In this document: positions 34,101 through 49,100 of the stretch, one piece after another
Layout: each line of letters starts with the position of its first letter
How positions within the stretch are numbered: position 1 is the first letter of the stretch
DNA from: Antedon mediterranea
Taxonomy: Eukaryota > Echinodermata > Crinoidea > Comatulida > Antedonidae
Length of the DNA: 64,000 nucleotides
Assembly: GCF_964355755.1 (NCBI RefSeq)
Contig: NC_092671.1
Coordinates: forward strand, 1,964,501 to 2,028,500
Direction: 5' to 3'
The notes under the pieces: model-generated
Database searches by the model: none
What the model saw: only the letters and a program-made list of their open reading frames with translations
Told to the model about the DNA's origin: nothing
Translations under genes and position numbers: made by a program

Positions 34101-37100
34101 GAATCTATAAATAGTAACATGAACATTAGCCATGTCAATAGAATCTATAAATAGTAACATGAACGTTAGAATCTATAAATAGTAACATGAACATTAGCCT
34201 TGTCAATAGAATCTATAAATAGTAACATGAACATTAGAATCTATAAATAGTAACATGAACATTAGCCATGTCAATAGAATCTATAAATAGTAACATGAAC
34301 ATTAGCCGTGTCAATAGAATCTATAAATAGTAACATGAACGTTAGAATCTATAAATAGTAACATGAACATTAGCCTTGTCAATAGAATCTATAAATAGTA
34401 ACATGAACATTAGCCTTGTCAATAGAATCTATAAATAGTAACATGAACGTTAGAATCTATAAATAGTAACATGAACATTAGCCTTGTCAATAGAATCTAT
34501 AAATAGTAACATGAACATTAGCCGTGTCAATAGAATCTATAAATAGTAACATGAACATTAGCCATGTCAATAGAATCTATAATAGTAACATGAACATTAG
34601 AATCTATAAATAGTAACATGAACATTAGCCTTGTCAATAGAATCTATAAATAGTAACATGAACATTAGCCATGTCAATAGAATCTATAATAGTAACATGA
34701 ACATTAGAATCTATAAATAGTAACATGAACATTAGCCTTGTCAATAGAATCTATAAATAGTAACATGAACATTAGCCATGTCAATAGAATCTATAATAGT
34801 AACATGAACATTAGAATCTATAAATAGTAACATGAACATTAGCCATGTCAATAGAATCTATAATAGTAACATGAACATTAGAATCTATAAATAGAAACAT
34901 GAACATTAGCCATGTCAATAGAATCTATAATAGTAACATGAACGTTAGAATCTATAAATAGTAACATGAACATTAGCCTTGTCAATAGAATCTATAAATA
35001 GTAACATGAACATTAGCCGTGTCAATAGAATCTATAAATAGTAACATGAACATTAGCCATGTCAATAGAATCTATAAATAGTAACATGAACATTAGAATC
35101 TATAAATAGTAACATGAACATTAGCCTTGTCAATAGAATCTATAAATAGTAACATGAACATTAGCCTTGTCAATAGAATCTATAAATAGTAACATGAACA
35201 TTAGCCATGTCAATAGAATCTATAAATAGTAACATGAACATTAGAATCTATAAATAGTAACATGAACATTAGCCATGTCAATAGAATCTATAAATAGTAA
35301 CATGAACATTAGCCTTGTCAATAGAATCTATAAATAGTAACATGAACATTAGCCATGTCAATAGAATCTATAAATAGTAACATGAACATTAGAATCTATA
35401 AATAGTAACATGAACATTAGCCTTGTCAATAGAATCTATAAATAGTAAACATGAACATTAGCCATGTCAATAGAATCTATAAATAGTAACATGAACGTTA
35501 GAATCTATAAATAGTAACATGAACATTAGCCTTGTCAATAGAATCTATAAATAGTAACATGAACATTAGCCATGTCAATAGAATCTATAAATAGTAACAT
35601 GAACATTAGCCGTGTCAATAGAATCTATAAATAGTAACATGAACATTAGCCTTGTCAATAGAATCTATAATAGTAACATGAACATTAGCCATGTCAATAG
35701 AATCTATAAATAGTAACATGAACATTAGCCATGTCAATAGAATCTATAATAGTAACATGAACGTTAGAATCTATAAATAGTAACATGAACATTAGCCTTG
35801 TCAATAGAATCTATAAATAGTAACATGAACATTAGCCATGTCAATAGAATCTATAAATAGTAACATGAACATTAGCCATGTCAATAGAATCTATAAATAG
35901 TAACATGAACATTAGCCATGTCAATAGAATCTATAAATAGTAACATGAACATTAGCCATGTCAATAGAATCTATAAATAGTAACATGAACATTAGCCATG
36001 TCAATAGAATCTATAAATAGTAACATGAACATTAGCCTTGTCAATAGAATCTATAAATAGTAACATGAACATTAGCCTTGTCAATAGAATCTATAAATAG
36101 TAACATGAACATTAGCCTTGTCAATAGAATCTATAAATAGTAACATGAACATTAGCCTTGTCAATAGAATCTATAAATAGTAAACATGAACATTAGAATC
36201 TATAAATAGTAACATGAACATTAGCCTTGTCAATAGAATCTATAAATAGTAACATGAACATTAGCCGTGTCAATAGAATCTATAAATAGTAACATGAACA
36301 TTAGCCATGTCAATAGAATCTATAAATAGTAACATGAACATTAGCCATGTCAATAGAATCTATAAATAGTAACATGAACATTAGAATGTATTTAGGCCTT
36401 TTATTACTTTCATTAGTTACAAATCAACCAATAATGTGTGATAAATTGAATTGAAACATTGAAAAATAGATTTTTGTTGAATATACCATTTTGATGTTAC
36501 ATAATACTGTACAGTAGTTATAGGATAATAATCATAATAGGATCATAATTTAATGAACAAAAGCACATCTCATTTTTTTGTCACATAAAAGTTGATAGTG
36601 TAGACAGAGCTTTATGCCTACCTTCTCCTAGTCGCCTGCGAAAGAGCATAGATTCATCTTCATCATCAGTGTCATCAAGCCACGATGTCCGTTCTGGGGG
36701 TGCAAATTCTTTCAGAGACGCTTCTATCGCTTGTCGCAGTAAAATATCATCCTATCAAGATTACAGAATTAGAAAATTAAATTTATTATCAATTATTAAT
36801 TATGTTCATAGTTCGTTTTATTTGTCCTTACGGAAATTCATGTGACATACAATTGCTCAAAGTTAAAAGGTTAAAACAACAAAATTCAACGACTTAACAA
36901 CGGTTATTAAAATGTCTAACTGAGTACGGAATAAAAGAATTGAGGAAGTGTTTTGTTCTACAACGTGTAGCCCTAAACGCCTTCCAGATCTCAACCATTA
37001 AAAATCACTATCATCTGTTATTCTGCACGCCTTATTTACTAAACATTGAACATTCTTTAGGTCTGATTTTATAAAACTACTGAACCATATTAGACAACCA

Positions 37101-40100
37101 TAAATTAAGACACTTTCCATTACCGACTTATAAAATAGACCTAATATTGTGTTGTCAACATTTAAACCAAGTTTAATTTTCTTAAAAAGTACAATCTAGA
37201 TTTACCCTTACAATGTTCACCCCAATTAAGCTTGTTGTCGATTACCATTCCAAGATATTCATATTTGGACACAATATCAACTGCATTGATTTTAACCTAA
37301 ACATAATCCGGTTGATTAGAACTATTTTAGAAGTAAAAAATCATTTCTTTAGTTTTACATTCGTTAATAACTAAACGATTATCTACACATCCATGTAATA
37401 AATGAATTCACTGAGTTTTTTATACAATGTCTCATCATTCTTATCAATTAAACCTAATAAGACTGTATCGTCGGCGTACCTAAAAAAATAATTGTTTTGA
37501 TGAGTAGATTTACAATCATTCGTATACAAAACATATAATAGCGGCGAGAGAACACAACCTTGTGGGGATCCGATATTAGTTATCTGTTTATCCGAAAGAG
37601 TCCCCGATACTGACACACTTTGTACTCTATTACTTAAAAAGCTACTAATCCATGTTATAAGATAAGGCTCAGTGTTCTCCCCAGGCCTTTGAAGCGTCAC
37701 GGTACCGTGACGCTTGGGTTCTCTACCGTGACGCTTTACGGTCGGCCGTGACGCTTAAAACCTTATCCGTGACGCTTAAAAATATCAACCACAACAATCT
37801 AAAAATAGATTAACAGGCAGGTACGGTACTTTCTCTAGAGCTGAGGCGCGGCATGCATAAAGAGCCTAATGCATACGAGACACGTGACATGACCACTAGA
37901 CGAAAAACAAAAGACTGCGTAACAAAGTGTTAAACAACTGAGACTCGCTTTCACCGGCCGCCGCCGAGAGATGTAAACACGTGTTTTGTTACTGCCATGT
38001 CTCTCTTTCGATCTCTAGTATTTGGCTGTTGTCTAAAATGTAGTAACTTGTATATTGTAAATAAAGTAAATGATTGATTGTATTGTTTTTCTTCTAAAAA
38101 TGTTATGTGTATTAAAAATAAATATCGATGATATTATTATTTTCAATATCACACTGAATTAATCGACTCTATCGGTGGGATTTACTCTTTCGTCGGTAAC
38201 ATACGCACGTCATCAAATGATTTCTAGGCGCAATTCAATGCTAGCTGCTTTGATCGTATAATACATTCAAGAAGGCTACGATCGTTTTCCTATTTGCTAG
38301 TGCGCTAAAGTCTTATTTCACTTGCTTAAGGTACATTTAATGTACCTTAAGTTAAGTGTATTTGTACATCGGTGCTAGAATGTTTTAGGCCCTACTTCGT
38401 GAGAAAGTCGAGTGACAAGGGATGTCACATGGTATTGTGATATCAGTACTGCGATACTGTATGTCACATGGTGCTTTCACCGGCGGCCGCCGCCGAGAGA
38501 TGTAAGCACGTGTTTTGTTACTGCCATGTCTCTCTTTCGAATTGTTTTCCTATTTCCTAGTGCGCTATGAAGTCTTATTTCCGGGCAACTAGAGGTGTCT
38601 TACTAATGAGTAGGCCTAGTTTTATTTCATCGGGACTTGCCCCTGATGTTTGTATTTGAACGCAAAAAATGTTTTTTATCGCATATGTTTACCCGCCGGC
38701 GGAAAAAAAAAGTAGGCTACGATCGTTTTAATGTTTGCTAACGCGCTATGAGGTGTCGTTTCCGGCTAACTACAGTTGACTACTGATGAGAAGGCATATT
38801 TTTTTTTTCATATATCGCGTACAGTATGTTTACCTGCGGAAAAGTAGGCTCAATCGGGCTGTTTGCTAGCGCGCTATGAAGTGTCCTTTCCGGCCAACTA
38901 CAGAGTTGTCCTACTGATGAGTAGCATTTTTTTATTTCATCGGGGAATTCCCCTTGACGTTCGTAATGAACGCAAAAAATGTTTCTTATCGCGTATGTTT
39001 ACCGGCGGAAAAAGCAGGCTACGATCGTGCGGTTTGCTAGCGCGCTATGAAGTGTCTTTCCGGCCAACTACAGAGTTGTCCTACTCATGAGTAGGCCTAG
39101 TTTTATTTCATCGGGGAATTCCCCTTGACGTTCGTATTGAATGCAAAAACATTTTTTTATCGCGTATGTTTACTGGCGGAAAAAGTATGCTACGATGGTT
39201 TTACTGTTTGCTAGTGCGCTATAAAGTTTCGTTTCCGGCCAACTAGAGTTGTCCTACTGATGAGTAGGCTAATAGATTAGGCCTATTTTTTTCATTGGGG
39301 CTTCCCCCTGACGTTCGTAATTAACGCAAAAAAATGTTTCTTCGCGTATGTTTACCGGCGGAAAAAGTTGGCTACGATCGTTTTGTTGTTTGCTAGCGCG
39401 CTATAAGTGTTATTTCCGGCCAAACCAGAGGCGTCATTCAACATAAATGTTATGTGCGAGAGTACCATTTCCGGCCATCTAGGGTGTAAATTACCAAAAA
39501 TCGCTTCGCCACAGCCCCAACCATGGTGGGGCTGTGACTCAAGTACTTAGTGTCCCAATTCCCCCCCCCCCCCCACCCCCAGGGGGGGGGGGGGGGGGGC
39601 CAAGCGTGACGCTTGATGTGAATCCTGGGGAGAACACTGAGGCTTTACGTTCATATCACTAAGTTTTCTAATTAGAATGCTAGGTTGCAATGTATTAAAT
39701 GCAGAGGAAAAATCTACAAAAGTTGCTCTAACATAACAATTCAAATTATTAACATGACTCTGTATAAAATGGAAAAGTGTAAGAACAGCATCATCCACAC
39801 AAATTGCAAAGAGAAGCGGAGATAAAGGGGCAATAGTAATAATAATGTTTACTAATAATCTTTTCAAAGCACTTCATAACAATAGGGGTAAGTGCTACCG
39901 GACAAAAGTCATTCAATTGATTGATTGATTTTATTCGATATTCATACATAAAAGTTAAAATATACAATGTAAAAAGAATACCTGGATACCCCATTAAGTC
40001 GACAAAAAAATAAACTTATTTCCAATGGGGTCCAATCTGTAATGACTGAAAAGTGAGTGGTTGGGCCTAGTACAATTATCATTAAGTATGACTCAGTAAA

Positions 40101-43100
40101 AATGAAAAAAAAACAAAAAATACATACAAGACAAGATAACATCAAAAAAACAATTAAAAATAACTTAATTAAACTGAAATTCCAAGCTGTTCATTATTAA
40201 AATATTCTTTAAGTTTTATTTTGAAGGTTGCATTATTTTGTATTGATTTGAGTGAATTGGGGAGCCTGTTCCAGTCACGGATACCTAAGAAATAAAAAGT
40301 CGTATCATTAATGCCAGTAGCCTTAGGAGTGACAAAATTAAATGTTGTACCCCTGGTGAAATGGTTATGATGATCAGAAATTAACAAAAAGTTATCCTTA
40401 AGGAAAGAAGGCGTATTAAAGTTATAACAAATTTTGTGAACATAATTTAATCTTAAAAACTTATTTCTGAGGCTGACATTAAGAAACCCAAGACCGGAAA
40501 GCTCTTTGGCACCTATGTGAGACCTCGGACCAACATTTAAAATGAAACGTGCCATCTTGTTTTGGGCAGTTTGTAATTTATGTTTAAGATTCTTATTGAC
40601 ACCACCGCCGTACCATGCCGAGGCAGAATAGTCAAATGTACATTGTATTAAAGCAGTGCTTAATAGTTTACGACATTTTTTATTCAAGCATGAACTTTCC
40701 CTATGTAAAAACTTCAACCTTGACTTAACTTTACTGATAACACTAGTTGCAATAATATCACATGATACATATTGGTCTAAATCAATACCCAAATATTTAA
40801 CTTGCTTAGTACTTTTGATTCTACGGCCCATTAATTCTACAGAAAACTCTTTAACTTTGTTAAGCTTCGCTCTGCTACCAAAGATAATACTTTCGGTTTT
40901 GCCAACATGTAAAGATAATTTGTTTTTAGTTAACCAGTCCTGGCACTTAGCTAGAACAGTACTTAATTTATGAGCGATTTTGGTGGCTCTTGGGCTCTTT
41001 TAGGGACAAGGATAATTGTTCACGATTTCCAGCAGATAGGCACATGATGTAGATCCAGGGATTCTTGAAACAATAGGTTAAAGGGGACCGCTAATTGTTT
41101 AGCACACATACCAAGTACCCGGGCGCTAGCGTTATCAGGTCCGCCTGCTTTTCTTTTGTTCACTTTCCAAAATTGTTGGTAAACAGCCTGTATATCTATA
41201 TTAAAGACCCCTTCCCTGCAATTTTGGACGTTTTTTGGAAAATAATACATATATATCACTTTAAAAACATTAAACCATGTCATTCCTTGTCTTAAATGTA
41301 CGTTTTATGGTAAATTATGATAAAAAGTGAGAAACAATGCACTACCTAAGTAGCTCGCGGCGATCGACCTCTCGTGGACGGTCTTAGGCCTAGCCTAGCT
41401 AGGCTTAGTTTTGTAGGCCTAGCTGGTAAACATCGGTAACGTACGAACATCGTACGCTACTTATATACCTAGCCTGACGTTGTATAGTTGCTGCATTAAT
41501 TGTCTTTCTATTTTTGCCAGACTCCGTTGATACAAATTGGGGAAAACCCGGTATTTTCGCTGAAAAGTTAGGAGTCTTCCATTTGTTTTGGCCTCACGAT
41601 CGATCGAAAAGTGGGCGAATTACAGGTGAAAAACAAAAATATCCATCCGCGCGCAATGCATTTTGGGATTTATAGCGGGCCGCTATAATTATTAGAATCG
41701 ACTTATTTTTCACATTTTTAACCGTTTAAAGACGAAAAAAGTTATCGCAATAGGACCATATAGTATTATTTTTACATTAAATATAGTTTGTGATCTTAAA
41801 TTAGATCTAAAAAACGTAGGGAATGGGGCTTTAAACAATGCGGTCTTCTATATTACAATCAATTAACTCATTAAAGGACTGATTATCATTCCCAAATCGT
41901 GAATAAAACTTATTTAAATCATTGGCAAATTCATTAGGATGTTCACAAAAACCGAAATTATTATTACTAGAGGGTGAGCTCGCTTCGCTCGCTCCCCCTC
42001 TAGGAAGTGTAGACGATGGTTCTCGGAATGATAATGTTCTCCTTATACATTTTCTGTCGGTTACCATTATTGAAAATGCTTGACATTCGTAAAACTAAAC
42101 TACTTTGTTTCACAGTGTTTTAGATGATTAATAACATTTTAAAGTATAGTTTTTATTGTTTGGTAGGGCCCTTTGGGGAGGCGGAGGTCATTTGAGGGAG
42201 GTGCTTATTCGAGGGATATATGTTCAATTTTTTAGTTCTAATAATATGGTAACATTTATAATCAAATGAAATCCTCTCATAGATATGAAAAGTGTGTTTT
42301 AGATGATTAATAACATTTTAAAGTATAGTTTTTATTGTTTGGTAGGGCCCTTTGGGGAGGCGGAGGTCATTTGAGGGAGGTGCTTATTCTAGGGATATAT
42401 GTTAAATTTTTTAGTTCTAATAATATGGTAACATTTATAATCAAATGAAATCCTCTCATAGATATGAAAAGTGGTAAAAAAGAATAACAAATGCTTGGTA
42501 AATTGCAGATAACAGTGCGGTGAATTCTACTACAAATAGTATAATTGTGTTATTATAAATATGTGGATGGACGTTTATTAGATAGTTGGGTTGTGGGGGG
42601 GGGGGGGGGGGGTTATTATTCAAAGTGATGTTTTATTGGCGTTTATTCAAATGAATACCATCCTAATAATTATTAATACATTATTTAATTTAATCATCTT
42701 TTGAAACTAACTGCCGTGACAGAGTGGGCCCAAGAAAGAAGACATTACGGCTTGCAACATGGGCAGACATCTCGGTCCTAACGGGACACAGGAAGATAGC
42801 CTACAGTTATTCCTGCAAGCTTACTCAATAAAACTCAGCTATCGGGATTTCACTCGAAAAATGTCTTATCAAATCTCCCTATGTAATTTTATAATACTAT
42901 TCCCCACAATATATTCTGATTCTTTATGGCGTATATTTAATTTGATCTTTATTAATTTGCAGTATAATTCCTATTATTTAACTACTGTACCTTCACACAC
43001 GTGTGGTATGTTTTAAAATAAACAAAAAACTGAAATGGCTATGATTAATGGCCAATTTTTTTTTCGTCTTCCAAAGGGACACTGTATATTGATTGATGCA

Positions 43101-46100
43101 AAGTGCCTGTTTCCAGTCACCTTTAGGGTCAAATCTATTATTTTAACTGCTCCCTTGTGTATAAAAGAGAGAAAATATTTGAAACTAAGGTGAACTTATC
43201 TTAAACCCGGAAATTACTTTGACCGGGAAGAATTGAAATTGAGAGGAAAATCCAATGTTGAAATCATAAATGTTGTTAAAAAACTCTTTATAATATCTTC
43301 CTAAGATATAAATATGGAACAATAGCGTCGGCGTGCACACTAATGTTATCAAATCTACGTTTCGCGGTACATCTCGGATAGATAAGGTAGGTATCCAAGG
43401 CGGAGATTTGTAGAGAAGTTTTTGCATTGTGCTCGCCTATGTCAGAATTAACCATAATTTATATATAGATTACTAGTTTTTCTTAAATGCTATTGGATAA
43501 ATTCTTTGTTTAGTTCAAAACCTCTGTCTACACTATCAAACTTTATGTGACAAAAACTTGTGATGTGCCCATATATGGATGTGATGATGTCATATCACTA
43601 CCATATTTTGGCATATCACTACCATATTTGGGCATATCACACTTCTTTTGTCCAACTAATTTGATAGTATAGACAGAGCTTTTAGTATCTGTTATTAAAT
43701 GAACTCCATTTTAAAATGTAGGTTATTTCAAATTAGTGTTTCTGTTTAATCTGTTTTTGTATTAAGCTTATGCCTACGCATTGTATATAATTTACGAATA
43801 CGACAAAATAATCATTATCAAAGCCTGTAGTAAAATTCAAGGTTGAATTGGCTGAAATATATTAATTGAAAACAAGGTAAACAATGAAGATGATGATTAC
43901 TTCATTAAGCTCGATTTCAATTAAGTCATAAAGGTGACAGCAACAGTAACTAATAATTATATGGAGTATCAGTAAATAAAGAGTAATATTATAGCGGTTA
44001 AGACAGTGAAACCATACTTTATAGCCATAATATTGGCAAGGGTTCGAGGCTCACTCGCGCCATGGTTCTGGTGGTAGAATAAGCATTCTCGGATAAGGAC
44101 TACAGTATTGTCCAGTGTACACAAAATGGTTGTTTGCACTTTAAAGAACCTAGAACATCTTTTGAGATGAGTAGGGAGTTGCCACGTGTACTAGCTCACA
44201 CATTTACTGTCGTGGACACATGATAGAACGCTAAAATTAGCAGCATTGACAGGGGAGAAGCGTGCAGCAGCTAAGTCAGTACGTTGAAAAACCACACAAG
44301 TATGTTTATTCCTACAGCCTTAATAGCTACCAAGAGGCGTTCAGTTTTCACCACACGCCTCCACCATATCTCGTTAAATCTATTAATATTTTATATTAAT
44401 AATTCTAGCTATGGCATAATTAACAAATGGCATGACTTAACTTTGTATAAAAATCTTTAAAACAACTTTGTGTTTATCAATTATTAATGGTCAGTAATAA
44501 AAATCCTGGTCATTTAGATAACACTGTTGATTCTACTTTTTATGAAACATTTTGAAATATTATACCTCAACCCAGACTGGAATAATGCTATCTTTTGAAA
44601 AGTAGTTTTTAAGTAAGCAGGTCATAGGTCATTACATTGTACTTATACTGTTATGACTCCAACCTTAATGGACCACCTGTCTATTCAAAGGTATGTACTA
44701 ATGTTATGTGGGCTGTAATTGATTTGTCATTAATGTATATTATTATTATTATTATTATTATTACGACACCAATTAATTTGTCATTAATGTATATTATTAT
44801 GGGGTCACTAATTGGTTTGTCATAAAGGTATATTATTATTATTGGGGGGACTAATTAATTTGACATTAATGTATATATTATGGGGTCACTAATTGGTTTG
44901 TCATTAAAGTATATCATTATTATTGGGGGGACTAATTAATTTGACAGTAATGTATATATTATGGGGTCACTAATTAGTTTGTCATTAAGGTATATTACTA
45001 TTATGATGAGGGCTCTAATGGATTTTGCCATAATGTTTTTTTCTTTCTTCTGCTTTTTTTTGGCAAATTCTTAAAGTTGTCATGACTAAACAAAATGGTA
45101 ACAATCAACACAAATAGAATATCATGTAGATTCACAGGAAAGTGTCCCCTAAATAGCGAGGTATATGTGATTAAAACACAACTTTTACAAAATGGCTTGC
45201 AGATAATATGACTATTAATCATGCTTGCCTTCCAAACCCAGGGTTCAGGGTTCAATCCTGACCTAGTGCCAGTGACAGGGTTGTAACTGACTCTTTCAAC
45301 TCCACTCCCTAAGCCAAAATATAAGCTCTATCATGTGTCCACAACAGTAAATGTGTGAGCTAGTACACCAGGGTAACTCCTACTAGGTTCTTTAAAGCGC
45401 ACACAAGCAGTTTGTGTACACTGGAAAATTTCTGACTTAGTTGATACGCACAATATATAATAAACTAGTGTAATTGGTGAGTTGCTCACATTTGGATGCG
45501 TATTAAAAAAAAGCTTACTGGATGGATATTATTACTGGCATTAAAAAAATATAATGTTAAAATTTAACTGGAGAGATCGACACATCTGACATTTGAATTG
45601 GAGACAAGATTATGTAACACAAACAACAATTAGTGTGTACATTAAAAGACCTAATTAGTCAGACAATGAAAATGAGAAATCCATTAGGCAAAAATAAATG
45701 GAGTTGTCTCCTATGGCTGTTAAAGTGACTACAAGTCTAATTGACTGTGGCAAAAACAACCTGTAACTTATAATGGCAGCTCTATCATCAGTAGAAGGTT
45801 ACAGTAATTAATTATTAGAGAATAAAGAGCTCAATTAGTTGATTGAGTTTGTGTTGACGTACTAACAATAGAAATGATGACATCATCATGAATTCAGTTA
45901 GCGACCAATGGTGACCATTCACAAATTGCTATTATGTTTCTATACACTCCAAAGTTATTTTATAATTACATCAAGTCAAGTCCAATTATTAAAACCTTTT
46001 TAGCTTCCTTAACACATTGACTGCCAAGGCATTTTCCGTAATTTCTGTCCCAGTGCCAAGTCCCGTTTGAGATGATTATATTGAGTGTGAGGGCGCCATA

Positions 46101-49100
46101 TTCAATGCATGAGGGAATAAACACAAACAAACATATGACATTTATTTTTAGATTATCGTTTACGTACATCATTCATAAACTGCCATGCGATAATTCCTGT
46201 TCCAATCACCACTGCCAGCGATTCTACATACAATACAAAAGTGCTACGATTTTGACGTAGTATTACGTCTTGGCAAGTAGCGACACGCAATTTTTGACGT
46301 ATAAATACGCCGTGGCAGTGAACGTGTTAAAAATGCAATGTAAATTATTACCAACCCGAATTCTTACTAATTTAGTAAAAAACAAAAATACAATACTGTA
46401 GTTATCACATTTATTTCTGTTTCCAATAATGTCATGATATTTCTCTTAGTTTGTGAATTTATATTATTATTTGGTATATATTGTAAATAAATTGTATAGC
46501 TCCTAACATGATTTATAACACTACCTTTGTTGAAAACTAATTTACAAAATAAGTGTTAAAACCATTTACTTTTGAACGATCATTCAATAGTGTGTACTAT
46601 TGCATGCCATGTGACACAATCGTTCTATCAAATGACAGGAATTTATTATATAGTATGTTCTATAGCATAGTTTATAACATGATGCAGCAGAAAAAGGTCC
46701 ATAAACAGAGAAGGACACATTTGATATAAAATTAATAATAATTATGCTTTAGGATTATCAGCACAAAATGAATCAAGATCTTGAGCTGGTAATAATATAA
46801 TATTAATAACAACCATTATTTCAATTATGATATTGTGCAAAATAGGAGACAGATATGAGATTAAAAGGAAGCCTGGTGTTATTACGTCTCGCAATTTGAC
46901 TTCATACAACTAGCCAATGAAAGGGCACTCGCTACAAATTCATTAGTAGTAATGCAAGTCTAATTATTTCCATCAGCAAATTAAAACAGTGCTAAGTACG
47001 AGGTCATTTTAAAAACATGGAAAGATAAGAAGTTTTAGGAGTGAAACTCGACTCAAACACTCTTTCAATTACATACTCGACTCAAAATCTCTCTCTCTTA
47101 GACTGATTCTGTCACAAGTACATCCTAGACATCTCAGAATCAAACTTTAGGGCGAATCCAGGATTTTTTAAACAGAGGATTGCAAAACTAACATGTAATA
47201 TTAATAGTAAAAAATAGTTCATAATTTCATTTTAACTTAACTAATGAAGTCTATTGAATCTATTACAGAATAATTACCTCTTCATCAGTATCGTCCGAGT
47301 CTCTTCTTACTGGTTGTGTTCTTGGTGACGAGTCTGGGGGTAAGAAGCCCTTGCTGACTGCTGACAAAAACTCTCCTCGTTTACGTTGAACGATGACAGT
47401 GGTCATGATGACCTTGGGTCGAGGCGTGCAGAGGAACAACCTGGCAACCATCTGTGATAGTGTTTCACACGCTTGCTCTAATTCATCCTGCAACAGCAAA
47501 ATCATTCAATATGATTTTCAGTCTATTATCTTATATGGATGCAAAATATGGGGGCATATAAAAGGAAAAGAAATTGAAAATATCCATCTTAAGCATTGTA
47601 AATATACATTAAATGTCCAGCAGTCGTGTCCCAACGAGGCAGCAAGAAGTGAATTGGGCCATATTCAATTAAAGTATTACAGACATATTAGAATGATAAG
47701 TTACTGGATTAAAATATTAATGATGGAAACCACAAGACTACCAAAAATATGCCTTCTTCAACAAAAGTCCTGGGCCGAGAAGGGAAGCGACTGTTGGGCA
47801 CTAAGTTTAAATATATTCTTAACTATTACGGATTTAATTATATTTTTTATTTAAATTATATAAATAATAATTTCTTACACAATTTCAGCCAGAGGGTATA
47901 CGATACAGTTTTACAGAACGAAAGAGAAATTCTCCAACAAAACCCACGTTTGCGATTTTATAATTATTTTAAAGCTGATTATGTTACAGAAAACTATTTA
48001 CATAATTTAAATTTTAAGTTCAGAACACTTTTATCATTTTCGATTTCGTTTATTTTGTAATACTGGGGAAATTGAAGACAAATTTTTATTTAGCTGTTCT
48101 TTATACAACAACCTGAGACAGAAATCAAAATAAATATACCTATTTGAATTATGTATTTAGAAATAAAAGAGAATTAAGACTGTTTGCTATATACATTGAC
48201 AAAAGTTTTAACTTAAGGAATGTCCAAATCAAGAGAAATAATTTTATTTTAATGTTTTAGAAAATGCTTTAGTTTAAGAAACGACCGCCTAAATATTGAT
48301 TCATGTTATTATGTAATATAGGTCAAAGGTCAAAATTACGAATAAAGAAAGAAAGAAAGAAAGAAAAGTCATACACCTAACAGACTAAAGCTCTGTCTAA
48401 AACAAAAAGTGTGATGTGCCCAAATATGGTAGTGAAATGACATCATCATGTCCATATTATGGGCACATAAAATTTTGTTGTCACATAAAGTTAAGCTCTG
48501 TCTACACTATCAAACTTTATGTGATGTGCCCATATTTGGACCTGATCACATATGGTATCACTACCATATTTGATCATATCCTACCATATTTGGGCACACC
48601 ACATTTTTGTTGTCACATAAAGTTTGATATTGTAGACAGACCTTAAGACACACATACACACCTAATTGAGTTGAAACATAAAACATTACCTGCATAAATT
48701 CAAATATTTGTTTACTTCCATCCTTGTCTTCCAAGTAGTAGCCATATGCATATGAGTATTTCAAGATGTGTCTTGCTTTCAACAATTCAATTATTGCATC
48801 CTTGATGAAATCAGTATCAGAAGCTAAAAAAAGACAAAAAGCTACATAATTGCATGTATTTATTTGGGGCACTCTCTTTCTGTGAGCAATTGCATTTTTT
48901 AGTTTATCCAGGTAAGTATGCATAATTGTAATAGAAAGGAATAGTGTTTTCTTTCTGGCTGTTTTACTTTATCAATTTGATTTAGCTTTTTGCTTATTTT
49001 ATTTGTATCTCCATTGAGATTCAGCCACTGATACCCACAGCATTGTCATTTTTTCAGTGCTTATTTTATTTTGTATCTCTATTGAGATCCAGCCACTGAT

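Larger units (their letters stand above)
36930..42067 (-). mobile_element. Degenerate LINE interrupted by three later insertions
   Basis: Pieces in order on the minus strand. 42067-41835: pre-RT segment …[15 protein letters not shown]. 41200-41000: [20 protein letters not shown]. 39905-39645: [20 protein letters not shown] and [16 protein letters not shown]. 37665-36930: [33 protein letters not shown], catalytic YADD, then a decayed C-terminus. The interruptions are a family-B element, a second LINE fragment and a hAT-like element. It carries frameshifts and stops, so it is dead. Lies in the ANKIB1 intron between exons 47278 and 36751, same strand. Confidence 0.85.

Noticed and set aside
33590-36390. 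Regular short repeats that look like a CRISPR array
   Set aside because: The genome is eukaryotic, there are no unique spacers, and whole units including the interval are repeated; it is a minisatellite.
38863-39090. 75-codon plus-strand frame
   Set aside because: It lies in the internal tandem units of the hAT-like element and repeats itself.
47393-47510. First part of a 153-codon plus-strand frame
   Set aside because: Antisense to an ANKIB1 exon; only the part after about 47510 resembles a LINE protein.
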